A stretch of 64,000 nucleotides of DNA from Streptomyces sp. TLI_171 (lineage in GTDB: Bacteria; Actinomycetota; Actinomycetes; Streptomycetales; Streptomycetaceae): positions 62,001-126,000 of the forward strand of contig NZ_RAPS01000003.1 of the NCBI RefSeq assembly GCF_003610255.1, read 5' to 3'. The notes beneath the pieces were generated by a model that was given only the letters and a program-made list of their open reading frames with translations, had not been told where the DNA came from and made no database searches. The translations under genes and the position numbers were made by a program. Shown here piece after piece: positions 23,898 through 32,910 of the stretch (positions are counted from its first letter, which is position 1; each line of letters begins with the position of its first letter).

Positions 23898-24258
23898 CTT
23901 CTGCGCAGTGGATATCCCCCTCTGCCAGTGACGGTGGAGGCAAAGGTCGGACTGCCGTTCACCAAGTGGTCTTCAGTTCGACTGGAGGGCACTCAAAGAT
24001 CAGTGGGGCGAGTGGTTGCTTCGCATCCGCCCGATTGACGTCCACAGTCCGATTGGCGCGCGTCGAGCGTCCGATTAGTCCGGCAAGGTCAGCAATTGCC
24101 CTGGTGCTGGGTGGCCTGGACGTGAAGAGCAGCACGCTAGCGGCCTCCGCCGACAATTCGACTCCTACGAGATCTTCGATGAATCGACCGATCCGCCTTC
24201 ACTACTCTCGGTCTTGCTAACGTTGCTCAATGTGAGCGGCGCTGAACGAGGAGCCCTC
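23898..24258. other. intergenic region, somewhat lower GC
   Basis: 361 bases without a supported gene. Three CCGATT copies stand at 24031, 24049 and 24071. A ribosome-site-like GAGGAG (24249-24254) lies just before the ATG at 24259. The promoter of the following four-gene operon should lie here, but I cannot point to a convincing -10/-35 pair. Confidence 0.4.
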
Positions 24259-25245
24259 ATGACGGACCAGTTGACCAATCCCGAGACGCTCCAAGACCTG
24301 GACGCCGAACGGGACAAACTGCGGTACCTGGTCGAGAAGGACCACCGGCTGAGCGGGATCGTGCGGGGCCGCGTCAACGAGCAGCGCCGGCTTCGGCTCG
24401 CGATTGGGGCTGAGCTGCTCAGGCTGGCACCGCGCGGCGAGTCCGGCCCTGGCGCCGCTCTCGACGAGCTGGCGGCGGCAGTCGGCCTTCCCTTGGAGAC
24501 CGCCCGGATCTACCGGAAGGTCGCACGGTGGTCCGGCCAAGCCACGTGCCAGGAACTCGACGCAATCGACGCGGAGGTCCCCTTCACGGTCCTGCGGGCG
24601 GCGGTCTCCGTGCCCAAGGGCCTGGTCGGGGAGCGAGAGGAGGTGGTGGGGCGCCGCCTGAACACCCTCCTGAAGCTCGCCCGTGCCGCACAGAAGTCGG
24701 GCGTCGGGGTGGTGACCGAGGCCGAGCTGCGCCGGCAGCTTGGCGACGACCGACTGCAGGAGGACGATCCGGCACCGGAGCCCGCCGCGATGGCGGACGT
24801 TTCTGTGCCGGTGGCGGATTTGTCCTTGGCGGCGGCACGGGACGCCTGCGCGAGCCTTCTGCGCGACCCGGCGGGACGGACCGAAGTGTTCGCAGCGGTG
24901 CTCGCCACCCCGGAGTACCGGCGCGAGCTGATCGCGGACGGGCGTGCCCGGGCGGCGATCCAGCAGGAGATCAAGGCCTGCGCGGCGGCTGAGCGCGACC
25001 CGGACGATGCAGCGATGGATGCTGCAGCGGACGCCGACCCAGACGTTGTACTCGCCCGCTGGCGGGCAGTTCTGCAGCGCCGCGACCACCAGGCCGCCGG
25101 GCTGCTGGCCTACGACCCGGACGAGATCGTCGCCAGGGGCGACGAAGAGCTGATTGACGCGGTCCTGCGGACCGTGGAGCTGTACGGCGAGTGGGGCCAG
25201 CGCCTCGCCGCCGCGGCCCGCCGGGAGGCCCCGCGAGCCGACTGA
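24259..25245 (+). CDS. hypothetical protein, HTH-like N-terminal half
   Basis: A 328-residue protein; ATG 24259 behind GAGGAG. A charged coiled coil (about 8-35) precedes a segment with helix-turn-helix character (ALDELAAAVGLPLETARIYR, about 75-95). The C-terminal half is Ala-rich helix. Possible DNA-binding protein; family not recognised. First gene of a four-gene operon (24.26-27.0 kb). Confidence 0.7.
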   Translation: MTDQLTNPETLQDLDAERDKLRYLVEKDHRLSGIVRGRVNEQRRLRLAIGAELLRLAPRGESGPGAALDELAAAVGLPLETARIYRKVARWSGQATCQELDAIDAEVPFTVLRAAVSVPKGLVGEREEVVGRRLNTLLKLARAAQKSGVGVVTEAELRRQLGDDRLQEDDPAPEPAAMADVSVPVADLSLAAARDACASLLRDPAGRTEVFAAVLATPEYRRELIADGRARAAIQQEIKACAAAERDPDDAAMDAAADADPDVVLARWRAVLQRRDHQAAGLLAYDPDEIVARGDEELIDAVLRTVELYGEWGQRLAAAARREAPRAD

Positions 25246-25267
25246 CCAGAGCGAGAGGAAGACCGAG

Positions 25268-26023
25268 TTGAGCTCGAAGGAACTGCGAGACGAGCGAGGC
25301 CACCGCCTTCACCTGCACAGGGACCATGACCGAATGCCGGACGACCTCCGGAAGGCCCTGGTGCTCGACATCAGGGAGATGATGGTCCTTCACCCGCACA
25401 GCGCACAGGGCCGCCGCCAGTTCCTTCGCGAACGCTACGAGGCCGGCGCTCCGTGGGCGAAGGTCTTCGTCACCCGGTGTTTCACCGAGCTGGAGGAGCA
25501 GGCGGAGAAGACCTGGACGCAGGGCGAGCGCATCGTCGAGAAGGAACGGCGGGAGCGCGAGAACCTCGACCGGGAGGCCGAGAAGAAGGCAACCGTCTGT
25601 GGCGGGGAGTTGCCGGGCCAGCGGACTCAGGAGCCGCCGAGCGTCGATCTGGACGACGAGTCGTCCCCGCCACCGGTCCTGCGATTCACCGAACGCCAGG
25701 CCATGCCCCTCATCCAGCAGAAGTCCCGGCAGAGGATGCTCGACATCCTGGACGGCAAAGCCGCGGCGGTGAAACAACGGGACTATCAGAGCGCCCGGGT
25801 GAAGGAGATGGTGCGTGCGGAGAAGGGGCACCGGGGGGCGATCGAGCTCGCGCAGGCGATCGCGGCCGCCTGGGACCAGGACCCGGAGGCACTCAGCTAT
25901 GAGCAGGTGATGCGTGGTGCCGGGCTGACGTTCCGCCAGTTCGGAATCAGCACGAAGTTCTTCGCCGACCAGGTCTCCGACGTCAGCGGCGACGGACTCG
26001 ACGGCGAGCCGGCCTTCCCGTGA
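25268..26023 (+). CDS. charged helical hypothetical protein
   Basis: A 251-residue protein from TTG 25268, chosen because GAGAGGAAG lies 7-9 bases upstream and codon use becomes typical there. It has long charged helices (TELEEQAEKTWTQGERIVEK) with coiled-coil potential, a Pro-rich linker, and a second helical part. No catalytic motif. It overlaps the next gene by four bases. Confidence 0.65.
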   Translation: MSSKELRDERGHRLHLHRDHDRMPDDLRKALVLDIREMMVLHPHSAQGRRQFLRERYEAGAPWAKVFVTRCFTELEEQAEKTWTQGERIVEKERRERENLDREAEKKATVCGGELPGQRTQEPPSVDLDDESSPPPVLRFTERQAMPLIQQKSRQRMLDILDGKAAAVKQRDYQSARVKEMVRAEKGHRGAIELAQAIAAAWDQDPEALSYEQVMRGAGLTFRQFGISTKFFADQVSDVSGDGLDGEPAFP

Positions 26024-26610
26024 CGACGCCGATGCTTACGGCCAGTGCGGAGCTGGTGGAGGCTCACAAGAGGCAGTGGTACCGGGGCATTGTCGAGCGG
26101 CTCCCCAACCGAGAGGTGGCCCGGGCCGGGCGCCGCGGTGACACCGAAGCCGCCGACTCCACCATCTGGGAACTCGAGACGCCACCGCTCGCGCAGGACC
26201 CGATCGCCGGCAAGCAGCGTGCGCACACCCGGTTGCGGTGGCTGCTCTGCGGAGTCGCCGAGCACGGCAGCGGCAAGCTGCGCATCTTCGAACGCGGCGG
26301 TGGCCTGGTGGCAGTCGAATGGCGACGGCCGTGGAACAACTACCCGCTTCTGAACGACCCGCTCATCGACCTCGGTTTCTCCACCGTAGTCGGCCGCCAC
26401 GTCCTGCTCGACGCCACCTTCGACACCGTCACCCGCGCCCGAGCGGACGGCCGCGGCGTGCTCTACAGCATGCGCAGCTGGCTGGAGCACGTCCGCACTG
26501 GCACACCCCTCGCGCCGGCCCGCCAGCCCTGGCCCCAGCTACTCGAGCTGACCGCACCCTTCTCCCGCTACGGGATCGCCGCACAGGTCATTCCCGAAAG
26601 GACCACATGA
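26020..26610 (+). CDS. hypothetical protein
   Basis: A 196-residue protein starting at the GTG overlapping the previous stop. Trp/Arg-rich alpha/beta protein with one stretch reminiscent of an enzyme core (GGGLVAVEWRRPWNNYPLLN), but no diagnostic motif. It overlaps the following gene by ATGA. Function unknown. Confidence 0.65.
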   Translation: MTTPMLTASAELVEAHKRQWYRGIVERLPNREVARAGRRGDTEAADSTIWELETPPLAQDPIAGKQRAHTRLRWLLCGVAEHGSGKLRIFERGGGLVAVEWRRPWNNYPLLNDPLIDLGFSTVVGRHVLLDATFDTVTRARADGRGVLYSMRSWLEHVRTGTPLAPARQPWPQLLELTAPFSRYGIAAQVIPERTT

Positions 26611-26999
26611 ACGCCGCCGACAACCCGGACCTTCTGCCTGGGCAGGCCGTCGAACTCCTCACTCGCTTCAACCGGATGGGCATGGCCGGCCCCACCATGA
26701 CGCCAAGTCAGGCGACGACGGCCCTGGCCGGACTGACTGCACTGCTGCGCGTCGCCCCGAACGCGCTGCGGCACGTCAGCAGCCACCTCCTCACCACGCA
26801 ACGCCAAGGCATGCTGACAGACGTCAAGGGAGGTGATACGGACGAACTGGTCGAGCGGATCAGGCAACGCACATTCGACAGCTTCGCACTCTTGGAGGAG
26901 GTGGCCGACTCCCTGGACAAGGCCCTGACCCTGGCTCAGCGCTTCCGCTCGGGTCCCCCGACGCCACTGACGGCAGCCTCCCAGCGCCGAGGGGCGTGA
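26607..26999 (+). CDS. small helical hypothetical protein
   Basis: A 130-residue protein from ATG 26607, coupled to the gene before it. Mostly helical (LLTRFNRMGMAGPTM, DELVERIRQRTFDSFALLEE). Last gene of the operon; a perfect palindrome follows at 27037-27058. Confidence 0.65.
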   Translation: MNAADNPDLLPGQAVELLTRFNRMGMAGPTMTPSQATTALAGLTALLRVAPNALRHVSSHLLTTQRQGMLTDVKGGDTDELVERIRQRTFDSFALLEEVADSLDKALTLAQRFRSGPPTPLTAASQRRGA

Positions 27000-27036
27000 G
27001 GACACAACAGCGGACCACCTGATCCTCACGACGATA

Positions 27037-27058
27037 GTTGGCCAGCCGGCTGGCCAAC
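27037..27058. terminator. 22-bp perfect palindrome between convergent operons
   Basis: GTTGGCCAGCCGGCTGGCCAAC reads the same on both strands and sits between the plus-strand operon ending at 26999 and the minus-strand Tad operon ending at 27141. Probable bidirectional terminator. Confidence 0.7.
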
Positions 27059-27140
27059 GGTGCAGGCAGCGGCTCGAGTTGACGGTACTAACCGGCTCGC
27101 GGGTGGGGCTGAATACGGGCCGTCCCGTTCACCGGCGTGA

Positions 27141-27371
27141 TCACCAGGTGGCGAACAGGCCCATGCCGGCGCTCGTTACGGCCGTGAAGGCAGCGGGACC
27201 GGCCAGGGCGAACGCGGCGGCGGCGATGGCGATCAGGAGCAGCAGGGCCACCAGCTCCAGGATCCGCTCGCCGCTGGTGGCGTGCTGGTGCTGGTCGGTC
27301 GGGGCCGTACAGCGGAGCCGTTCCGCAGCAGCAGGCCAGGCCCGGCGGGACACCGGGCCCAGCCTGCCCAC
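27141..27371 (-). CDS. small membrane protein at the end of the Tad operon
   Basis: A 76-residue protein. GTG at 27371, 12 bases after the stop of the LysM-BTAD gene. Polar N-terminus, one transmembrane helix (LELVALLLLIAIAAAAFALA) and a short tail. Its weak start site lowers confidence; location suggests a pilus accessory. Confidence 0.5.
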   Translation of the reverse strand: MGRLGPVSRRAWPAAAERLRCTAPTDQHQHATSGERILELVALLLLIAIAAAAFALAGPAAFTAVTSAGMGLFATW

Positions 27372-27383
27372 CGTCGGCCACGA

Positions 27384-30300
27384 TCAAGCGGTCGCGGTCC
27401 GGCGTCCCTTCAGCAACGTCTCGAGCAGTTCGACGGTCTCCTCCTCCGGGTCTACGCCGAGCTCTTCGTTCAGGTCATGCAGCCGGCGTGCGGCGCGCTC
27501 CAGGCTTTCGCGGTCCCCAGAGGCGGCGTGGACCTCGAAGAGGTCGCGGTAGAGCAGTTCGCTCTCCGGTACGGCCTCCAGGCCGCGGGCTGCGGCCATC
27601 GCGGCCGCCCGGTAGTCCCGTTCGGCCAGGCGCCGCTGGGCGAGCTCGTGTGCGGCGTCCTCGATCGCGGAGATCATCTCCTGGAGCCAGGCCTCGTTCC
27701 ATGTGTACTTGGTGGCCAGGGTGCCGGCGAATGGCCGGCCGCGGACCAGGGCGAGCGCCTGTGCGAGTGCGATGTCTGCCTCCAGGCCGCTGCCGTGGTG
27801 GCCGTCCCGGTACAGAGCTTGGAACTGCACCCAGTCGCACATAACCGCGGGGTCCAGCCGGTACTCGTCGCCGGTGATGTGCGGCAGGTACGGGCTCCCG
27901 TCCGGTTTGTCGCCCAGCCACCGCCGGGTGCGCGACATCAGCGTGTTGCGGTTCTGGGCGTCGACCCGGACGTCCTGCCCCCACATGGCCTCGTCGAACT
28001 CCAAGCGGCTGCTGCCGGGGTTCAGGACGAGCCAGGCCGCCACCTCGGTGAGCTGGCGCCGCCGGGGCTCTTGCTTGGTGCTGCGCAGCCCGAGGACCTC
28101 GACCCGGCCGAGCACCCGGATGTACGGGACGGACGGCTCCACGGTGTCGGCGGTGAGTGCGGCCAGCACGGAGGAGGAGTGGTGCAGCCGGTGGCTGACC
28201 CGCGCATCCGCACACGCCGGCACGACGGCCGGAGCCGGAATCGGGACGGTGACCGGCTGCGCCGCGGCGCCGTCCACCACCTCTTCCTCCTCGCCCTGCA
28301 GCTCGCCGTCGTGCCGGACGTCGTGCTGTTCCTCCGTCTGCTCCCGGTCCTGCTCGTCGTCGGCGTCCTGGGCGTAGCGGGCGACCAGAGTGTCGAGGTC
28401 CTCCTCGTCCTCACCCCAGTCCGGGTCCTCGTCGTCGGCCAGACCGAACACGTCCTCCTCAAGGTCCACGTCCTCAAGGTCCACGGTCTCGTCCTGGTCG
28501 GCTTCGTCCGCGCCCGCAGGGCTGAGCGTCGCTGCGGCGCGGGCGCGGTGCTCCTGCTCGTCCTCCTCGGCGACCAGGTCCAGGTCCTGCCACTCGGGGG
28601 AAGTGCCCGCGGCGCCTGCGGTCGAGGGGGACTGGCCCGGGACGGCGGGAGCCGCGGCGGTGTTCTTGGTCAGTGCGATCGGGACGGTGACGGTGCCGGG
28701 GACCGTGGCCGGGCCCAGGGCGAGGGCCGGGGAGTTGGCGGCGTAGGTGACCTGGGCGGCGAGCGCGGATCCGATCCCTGCGTCAGCCCCGGCGAGCAGC
28801 GGCTCCGCGTCCTGGTCGGCATCGTCTGCGGCCGGATCGGCGGCCGCGGCACCGGCCGGGCGGGTCCAGGCCGGGGCCGGGAGCGTGTCGCGCCGCTCGG
28901 CGGTGGCCAGGACGTCGACCAGGCGCCGGTAGGCCTCCGGCTCGATGCGCTGGAGGACGACGCTGAAGGGCAACCCGTCGATCTCGACTTCGAGGCCCGC
29001 GTCGGCCGGGATCCGCCAGCTGGACTCCACCGGCAAGTCGGTGCGGCTGCCGGCGATGACGCCGATCGAGGTCCTCGGCTCCGCGCAGAGGAGATCCGCC
29101 ATCTGCTGGGCCTCGTCGGAGGTCGGCTCCGCGGTGCTGATCAGAACGTGCGGGGTCCACGCGTCCGTGGAGCCCGCCGCGCCGACGCGGGCCGCTCGCA
29201 GGGAGGAGTGGCCGCCGTCCTGGAGGGCCTGGCGCTGGAAGGCGGCCCGGGAGGCCAGGGTGACCAGGGCCTCGGGCAGCGTGTCGTAGAAGTCCGAGTG
29301 CGCGGGGTAGAGCTCGGCGAGTTCCTCCGCGACGCCGGCGAGGAGCAGCAGGCGGTCGTCGGCGATGGCGCTGTTGGCGAGTTCGACCGTGAAGGCGCGC
29401 ATCACCGCGAGGACGTCGTCGTCGGATCCGTCCAGGGACAGCAGGCCCATGGTCTCCAGGTCGACCAGGACCGGGTCGCCGTCGGGGGTGTGGCCGAGGC
29501 TGACCAGGGTGGGGTAGGGGGCCGGGGTGCGGACGGCGTCCTCGGCGCTGAGCAGCGCGGTGTTGCGGGTGGAGGACCCGCAGCGCCACAGCGCCGTGTT
29601 GTCCGCGGCGGTGAACGGGGCGATCGGCGTGGCGGGCGCGGCGAGGTACAGCTCGATCGTGTCGGCGGTGACGCGTACCGCTTCGAGCTGGGGGAGTTCT
29701 CGGCCCTGCTCGGCGGCGCGGGCGGCCATCGAGCGCAGGGAGCGGTCGAGCAGGGCCAGGCCGACGGGGTTGGTGGTGGCGCGCAGTTGCCGCTCCAGGC
29801 CTGCGGATTCGCCGGCCGGCATGGGGATGCGGCGGTTCGGCCCGCGGCGGCGCTGCTGCAGCAGTCGGCGGCCGCCGATGCTCGCCAGCACGCCGGCGGC
29901 GAGGAGCGCACCACCGGCGGCGAGGTTGCGGACCGTGTCGCTGCTGTCGGCGGACTCGGTCTGCTCGGCCGGCGCGGTTGGGTGCTGGGAGGGCGGCGTG
30001 GCCGCGGTGCTGGTGCCGCCGGCTGTCGCTGCGGCGCCGGCAGCTGCCGTGGGTGCGGGGGCCGGGGCGGCCGGTGCCGGCACGGTCGTCGGTGCGGGGC
30101 TCGGGGTGGTCGCGGGTGCTCCCGGTGCGGTGGTCGGTGCCGCAGCCTGGCCGCCGGAGCCGGTGGTGTCCGCGGCGTCGCCCTGTGCTGGGGCCGGAGT
30201 GTCGGCGTCGTTGCTGTCGGACGGCGCGGCCGCGCTGTCGGCGGGCAGTACGAGAGTCCAGCCGGGCTTGATGTGGTCGGGGTCGGTCAGGCGTTCGCCG

Positions 30301-31169
30301 CCGGGTTCGAGCCGGTCGCGGTTCGCGTCATAGAGCTCGACGAACCTGTCCGCGTTGCCGAGGTGTTCCTGGGCGAGTGCGGACAGGGTGTCGCCGGGGT
30401 GCACGGTGATCGTGGCGCCCCTCTCGTGCGGGGCGGCAGTGTTCGTCCCTGCGGCAGCGGCCGTGTCGGGCATGAGGAGGACCCAGCCGGGCTGGATGGG
30501 CCGGTCGGAGTGGAAGGTCAGACCGTCGGCCATGGTGCGGCCGTTGTTGAGGTCGGCGATCTCGTGCCAGCGTTCCCCAGCACCGAGCTGGTGCTGGGCG
30601 ATGCTCCACAGGCTCTGCGCGGGGCTGGTGCTCTGCACCGTGTACGTAGGGCGCTGCGCCCCGGCGGCCTGCGCAGTACCGGGCGCGGTCGTGTATCCGG
30701 CCACCGCCGAAGCAGTGGCCGCGGCCGGCGCGTGGGCGGCTGCGGCAGTCGCCGGATGGGTGCCGGCGGCCAGTGCCGCGCCGGTGGTGGGGACCAGCAG
30801 GAGGATCGCCGAGACCAGCGTCGAGGCGACCTGCTGGCTCCAGGCGAAGCCGCGCAGCCGGGGGGCGGCCCGGCCGCGCAGCTGCGCGGGGATCTCGAGC
30901 AGCACCGACACTGTGAAGCTGCCCCAGCCGATCCAGCCGATGATCACCAGAACGAGCAGGAAAGCCGCCCCGTTGTCCTGGCGGGTGAAGATCTGGCTGG
31001 CCGAGGAGAAGGCGGCCAGGCCCGGGCCGGCGTAGCGGTGAGTTGCGGCCAGCAGCGCGACAGGTAGCGCGGTCAGCAGACCGAGCAGCACGACCAGGCC
31101 GCCGAGGGCGCAGGGAAGGTCCCGCAGCCTGCTGCGGGTGCGGATCCGGCGGGGAGTTTTCGGCGGCAT
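27384..31169 (-). CDS. LysM and BTAD-domain membrane protein of the Tad locus
   Basis: A 1,261-residue protein. Two N-terminal transmembrane segments (about 22-45, 65-90), a third hydrophobic helix near 120-140, then LysM-like repeats at about 180-235 and 258-318 (TVHPGDTLSALAQEHLGNAD). A central transmembrane helix (AAGGALLAAGVLASIGGRRL, about 415) separates the outer part from a large cytoplasmic part ending in a BTAD module (about 1010-1255; YIRVLGRVEVLGL and tetratricopeptide-like helices). LysM binds peptidoglycan; BTAD occurs in SARP and LuxR-type regulators. This combination is a hallmark of actinobacterial Tad clusters; its exact job is unknown. Confidence 0.82.
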   Translation of the reverse strand: MPPKTPRRIRTRSRLRDLPCALGGLVVLLGLLTALPVALLAATHRYAGPGLAAFSSASQIFTRQDNGAAFLLVLVIIGWIGWGSFTVSVLLEIPAQLRGRAAPRLRGFAWSQQVASTLVSAILLLVPTTGAALAAGTHPATAAAAHAPAAATASAVAGYTTAPGTAQAAGAQRPTYTVQSTSPAQSLWSIAQHQLGAGERWHEIADLNNGRTMADGLTFHSDRPIQPGWVLLMPDTAAAAGTNTAAPHERGATITVHPGDTLSALAQEHLGNADRFVELYDANRDRLEPGGERLTDPDHIKPGWTLVLPADSAAAPSDSNDADTPAPAQGDAADTTGSGGQAAAPTTAPGAPATTPSPAPTTVPAPAAPAPAPTAAAGAAATAGGTSTAATPPSQHPTAPAEQTESADSSDTVRNLAAGGALLAAGVLASIGGRRLLQQRRRGPNRRIPMPAGESAGLERQLRATTNPVGLALLDRSLRSMAARAAEQGRELPQLEAVRVTADTIELYLAAPATPIAPFTAADNTALWRCGSSTRNTALLSAEDAVRTPAPYPTLVSLGHTPDGDPVLVDLETMGLLSLDGSDDDVLAVMRAFTVELANSAIADDRLLLLAGVAEELAELYPAHSDFYDTLPEALVTLASRAAFQRQALQDGGHSSLRAARVGAAGSTDAWTPHVLISTAEPTSDEAQQMADLLCAEPRTSIGVIAGSRTDLPVESSWRIPADAGLEVEIDGLPFSVVLQRIEPEAYRRLVDVLATAERRDTLPAPAWTRPAGAAAADPAADDADQDAEPLLAGADAGIGSALAAQVTYAANSPALALGPATVPGTVTVPIALTKNTAAAPAVPGQSPSTAGAAGTSPEWQDLDLVAEEDEQEHRARAAATLSPAGADEADQDETVDLEDVDLEEDVFGLADDEDPDWGEDEEDLDTLVARYAQDADDEQDREQTEEQHDVRHDGELQGEEEEVVDGAAAQPVTVPIPAPAVVPACADARVSHRLHHSSSVLAALTADTVEPSVPYIRVLGRVEVLGLRSTKQEPRRRQLTEVAAWLVLNPGSSRLEFDEAMWGQDVRVDAQNRNTLMSRTRRWLGDKPDGSPYLPHITGDEYRLDPAVMCDWVQFQALYRDGHHGSGLEADIALAQALALVRGRPFAGTLATKYTWNEAWLQEMISAIEDAAHELAQRRLAERDYRAAAMAAARGLEAVPESELLYRDLFEVHAASGDRESLERAARRLHDLNEELGVDPEEETVELLETLLKGRRTATA

Positions 31170-31171
31170 GG

Positions 31172-31612
31172 TCAGGGTCCCTTCGGCGCGGTGACACCGT
31201 AGATCAGGGCGGCGGTTGCGTGGCCGTGCACGGGCATGTCCCCGAGTCCCCAGACGCTCTTGTAGGTGGAGGTCAGGTCGACGACGAGGACGCGGTTGCC
31301 CTGGTCCGGATAGATGTTGTAGCTGCCGTGGAAGCCGGCCTGCTCCAGGTACCGGACGGCTGCGCTGCGGGCAGCGGCGGGGTCGACCTCGATGCCGTCG
31401 CCGGGGATCGCCTTGCCCGCGTTGAGCTGCTGCCCGCCGGCGCGGGCGGCTTCCTGCGCGACGGCGTCCGCGCGCTCGGAGGCCTTCAGCTTCCCGCCGC
31501 CGTCGACGACGAGCCCGAGCAGGGCGATTAGAGCCATGACGCAGATCGCGACGAAGATCGACAGGCCGCCCTCCTCACGGGGGCGGTCGGACAGGCGGGT
31601 CATCTGGCTCAT
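31172..31612 (-). CDS. TadG-like pilus assembly protein
   Basis: A 146-residue protein; its ATG (31612) overlaps the stop of the preceding TadE-like gene. A Gly-Gly-Leu-Ser leader junction (EEGGLSIFVAICVMALIALL) is followed by one transmembrane helix and an extracytoplasmic domain. TadG/TadE pseudopilins sit in the inner membrane and support Flp pilus assembly. The short length suggests an actinobacterial minor form. Confidence 0.75.
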   Translation of the reverse strand: MSQMTRLSDRPREEGGLSIFVAICVMALIALLGLVVDGGGKLKASERADAVAQEAARAGGQQLNAGKAIPGDGIEVDPAAARSAAVRYLEQAGFHGSYNIYPDQGNRVLVVDLTSTYKSVWGLGDMPVHGHATAALIYGVTAPKGP

Positions 31613-32055
31613 CCCCGTTGTGTGTAGGTGTCGGCGTACGAGGTGAATTCTGAGGTCAGCGTCTTGCTGCCGAGGTTGAGGCCGAACAGGTCCGCGAAGG
31701 ACACGGTGCAGGTGACGCGGACGGTGACGTAGCCGGACTGCCCGGCCCGGGTGGGGATGCTCATGTGCGGAATGGTGACGGCCGGTGAACAGTGCAGGGC
31801 GGTGGCCGAGTTGGCCAGGTCCTGGGACGCGGCTTGGTAGGCCGCGGCGGAGGCCGCGCCCTTGGTCTTGGAGATCGATGCGGCTCTCGCGGCGTCCTCG
31901 GCGGCGCCGTCGACGACCTGCCCCGTGAGCGCGATACGGCCGGCGGCCCAGGCGAGGCACAGGAACAGCAGCAGGACGGGGACGACGATGGCGGCCTCGA
32001 TGCTGGCCGAGCCGTCCTCTCGCCGGGCCCGCAGCCGCACGGCCGGGGAGGTCAT
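31609..32055 (-). CDS. TadE-like pseudopilin
   Basis: A 148-residue protein starting at ATG 32055 (overlaps the upstream stop). Type IV pilin-like junction SASIEAAIVVPVLLLFLCLA with Glu at +5 after the presumed Gly cut, one transmembrane helix, then a Ser/Thr-rich exterior domain with two Cys. TadE family. Confidence 0.8.
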   Translation of the reverse strand: MTSPAVRLRARREDGSASIEAAIVVPVLLLFLCLAWAAGRIALTGQVVDGAAEDAARAASISKTKGAASAAAYQAASQDLANSATALHCSPAVTIPHMSIPTRAGQSGYVTVRVTCTVSFADLFGLNLGSKTLTSEFTSYADTYTQRG

Positions 32056-32504
32056 GGGGCGTTCCACTTCTCCACGGGCGCCGAGGCGCTCTGGCTGACG
32101 GAGAAGCTGTCGACGCCGGGGATCAGCGACTGGGCCTGCCCGGTGACGGTGATGGTGATCCGCGTCGCGGAGCTGCCTTTCGGCGAGGCGTTGGGGGAGC
32201 GCAGGGCGCTGCCGCCGAGCCGGATTGCGGCCTCGTTGGCGCGGGCCACGCCGGTGTCGACGTTCGAGCCGTAGGTGCGCGCTGCCACGACGCCTTCGCG
32301 GGCCGCGGTCTGGGCCACTTCCCGGGCGTAGTACCACATGACGGCCTGCACGACCATGACGGTGAACAGGATGACGAAGGGGAAGACGATCGCGGTCTCG
32401 ATCGACGCGTCGCCGCGCTCCTCGCCCTCACGCAGTCGCCGGGCGAGGTCACGCAGGGCCCGCGGGAGACGCCGGCGCGATGGCGCCGGTGCATCGCTGC
32501 GCAT
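32052..32504 (-). CDS. TadE-like pseudopilin
   Basis: A 150-residue protein; ATG 32504 behind GGAAAGGA. Basic leader (RDLARRLREGEERG) then DASIETAIVFPFVILFTVMV: Gly cut site with Glu at +5, and a hydrophobic helix. The exterior domain is about 95 residues. Paralogue of the next gene (31609-32055), and probably a minor pilin processed by the peptidase at 23175. Confidence 0.82.
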   Translation of the reverse strand: MRSDAPAPSRRRLPRALRDLARRLREGEERGDASIETAIVFPFVILFTVMVVQAVMWYYAREVAQTAAREGVVAARTYGSNVDTGVARANEAAIRLGGSALRSPNASPKGSSATRITITVTGQAQSLIPGVDSFSVSQSASAPVEKWNAP

Positions 32505-32594
32505 GGGGTTCCTTTCCTGGCGGGATCGCGGCGGGACGGTCGCAGGGCGCCGCCGGGTCCGGTGCCATCACCGGTCCCGGCGGCGGCCAGGCGG

Positions 32595-32840
32595 TCACTG
32601 GGTGGAGAGCTTGTTCTTGTACTTGTTGAGGAGGGTCACGGTGATGACGGCCGCGATCGCGAGGGCCAGGGTGATGAGGGCGACCATGATGATGACGGTG
32701 GTGATCGAGACGTCGCCGCGCTCGCGGTCCTCCTTCAGGCTCTCCAGCCGGGAGGCGACCCAGGCGACCACGGCTGCGTAGCCGAGAGTCTCCGGGAGGC
32801 GGTACACGGCGAGCTTGGCCTTGTCGATGCTGCTCAGCAT
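32595..32840 (-). CDS. Flp-type pilin
   Basis: An 81-residue protein, about the size of actinobacterial Flp pilins. A charged leader (LESLKEDRERG) is followed by DVSITTVIIMVALITLALAI, a single hydrophobic helix, and a short basic tail. The predicted Gly cut lies before DVSIT; unlike the two TadE-like proteins, the fifth residue is Thr and not Glu. Probable main pilus subunit; clearly in the operon order expected. Confidence 0.75.
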   Translation of the reverse strand: MLSSIDKAKLAVYRLPETLGYAAVVAWVASRLESLKEDRERGDVSITTVIIMVALITLALAIAAVITVTLLNKYKNKLSTQ

Positions 32841-32910
32841 GGTGATCTCTTCCTTGTATCGGTGCCGGTACGGGAACGAATGTGCGGGGCAGGGAGCGGG
32901 CAGTGCCGGT

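Noticed and set aside
27282..31067. 1,261-codon plus-strand open frame opposite the LysM-BTAD gene
   Set aside because: GC-rich shadow: low-complexity Gly/Val/Arg text with no domain, while the minus strand encodes clear LysM and BTAD modules.
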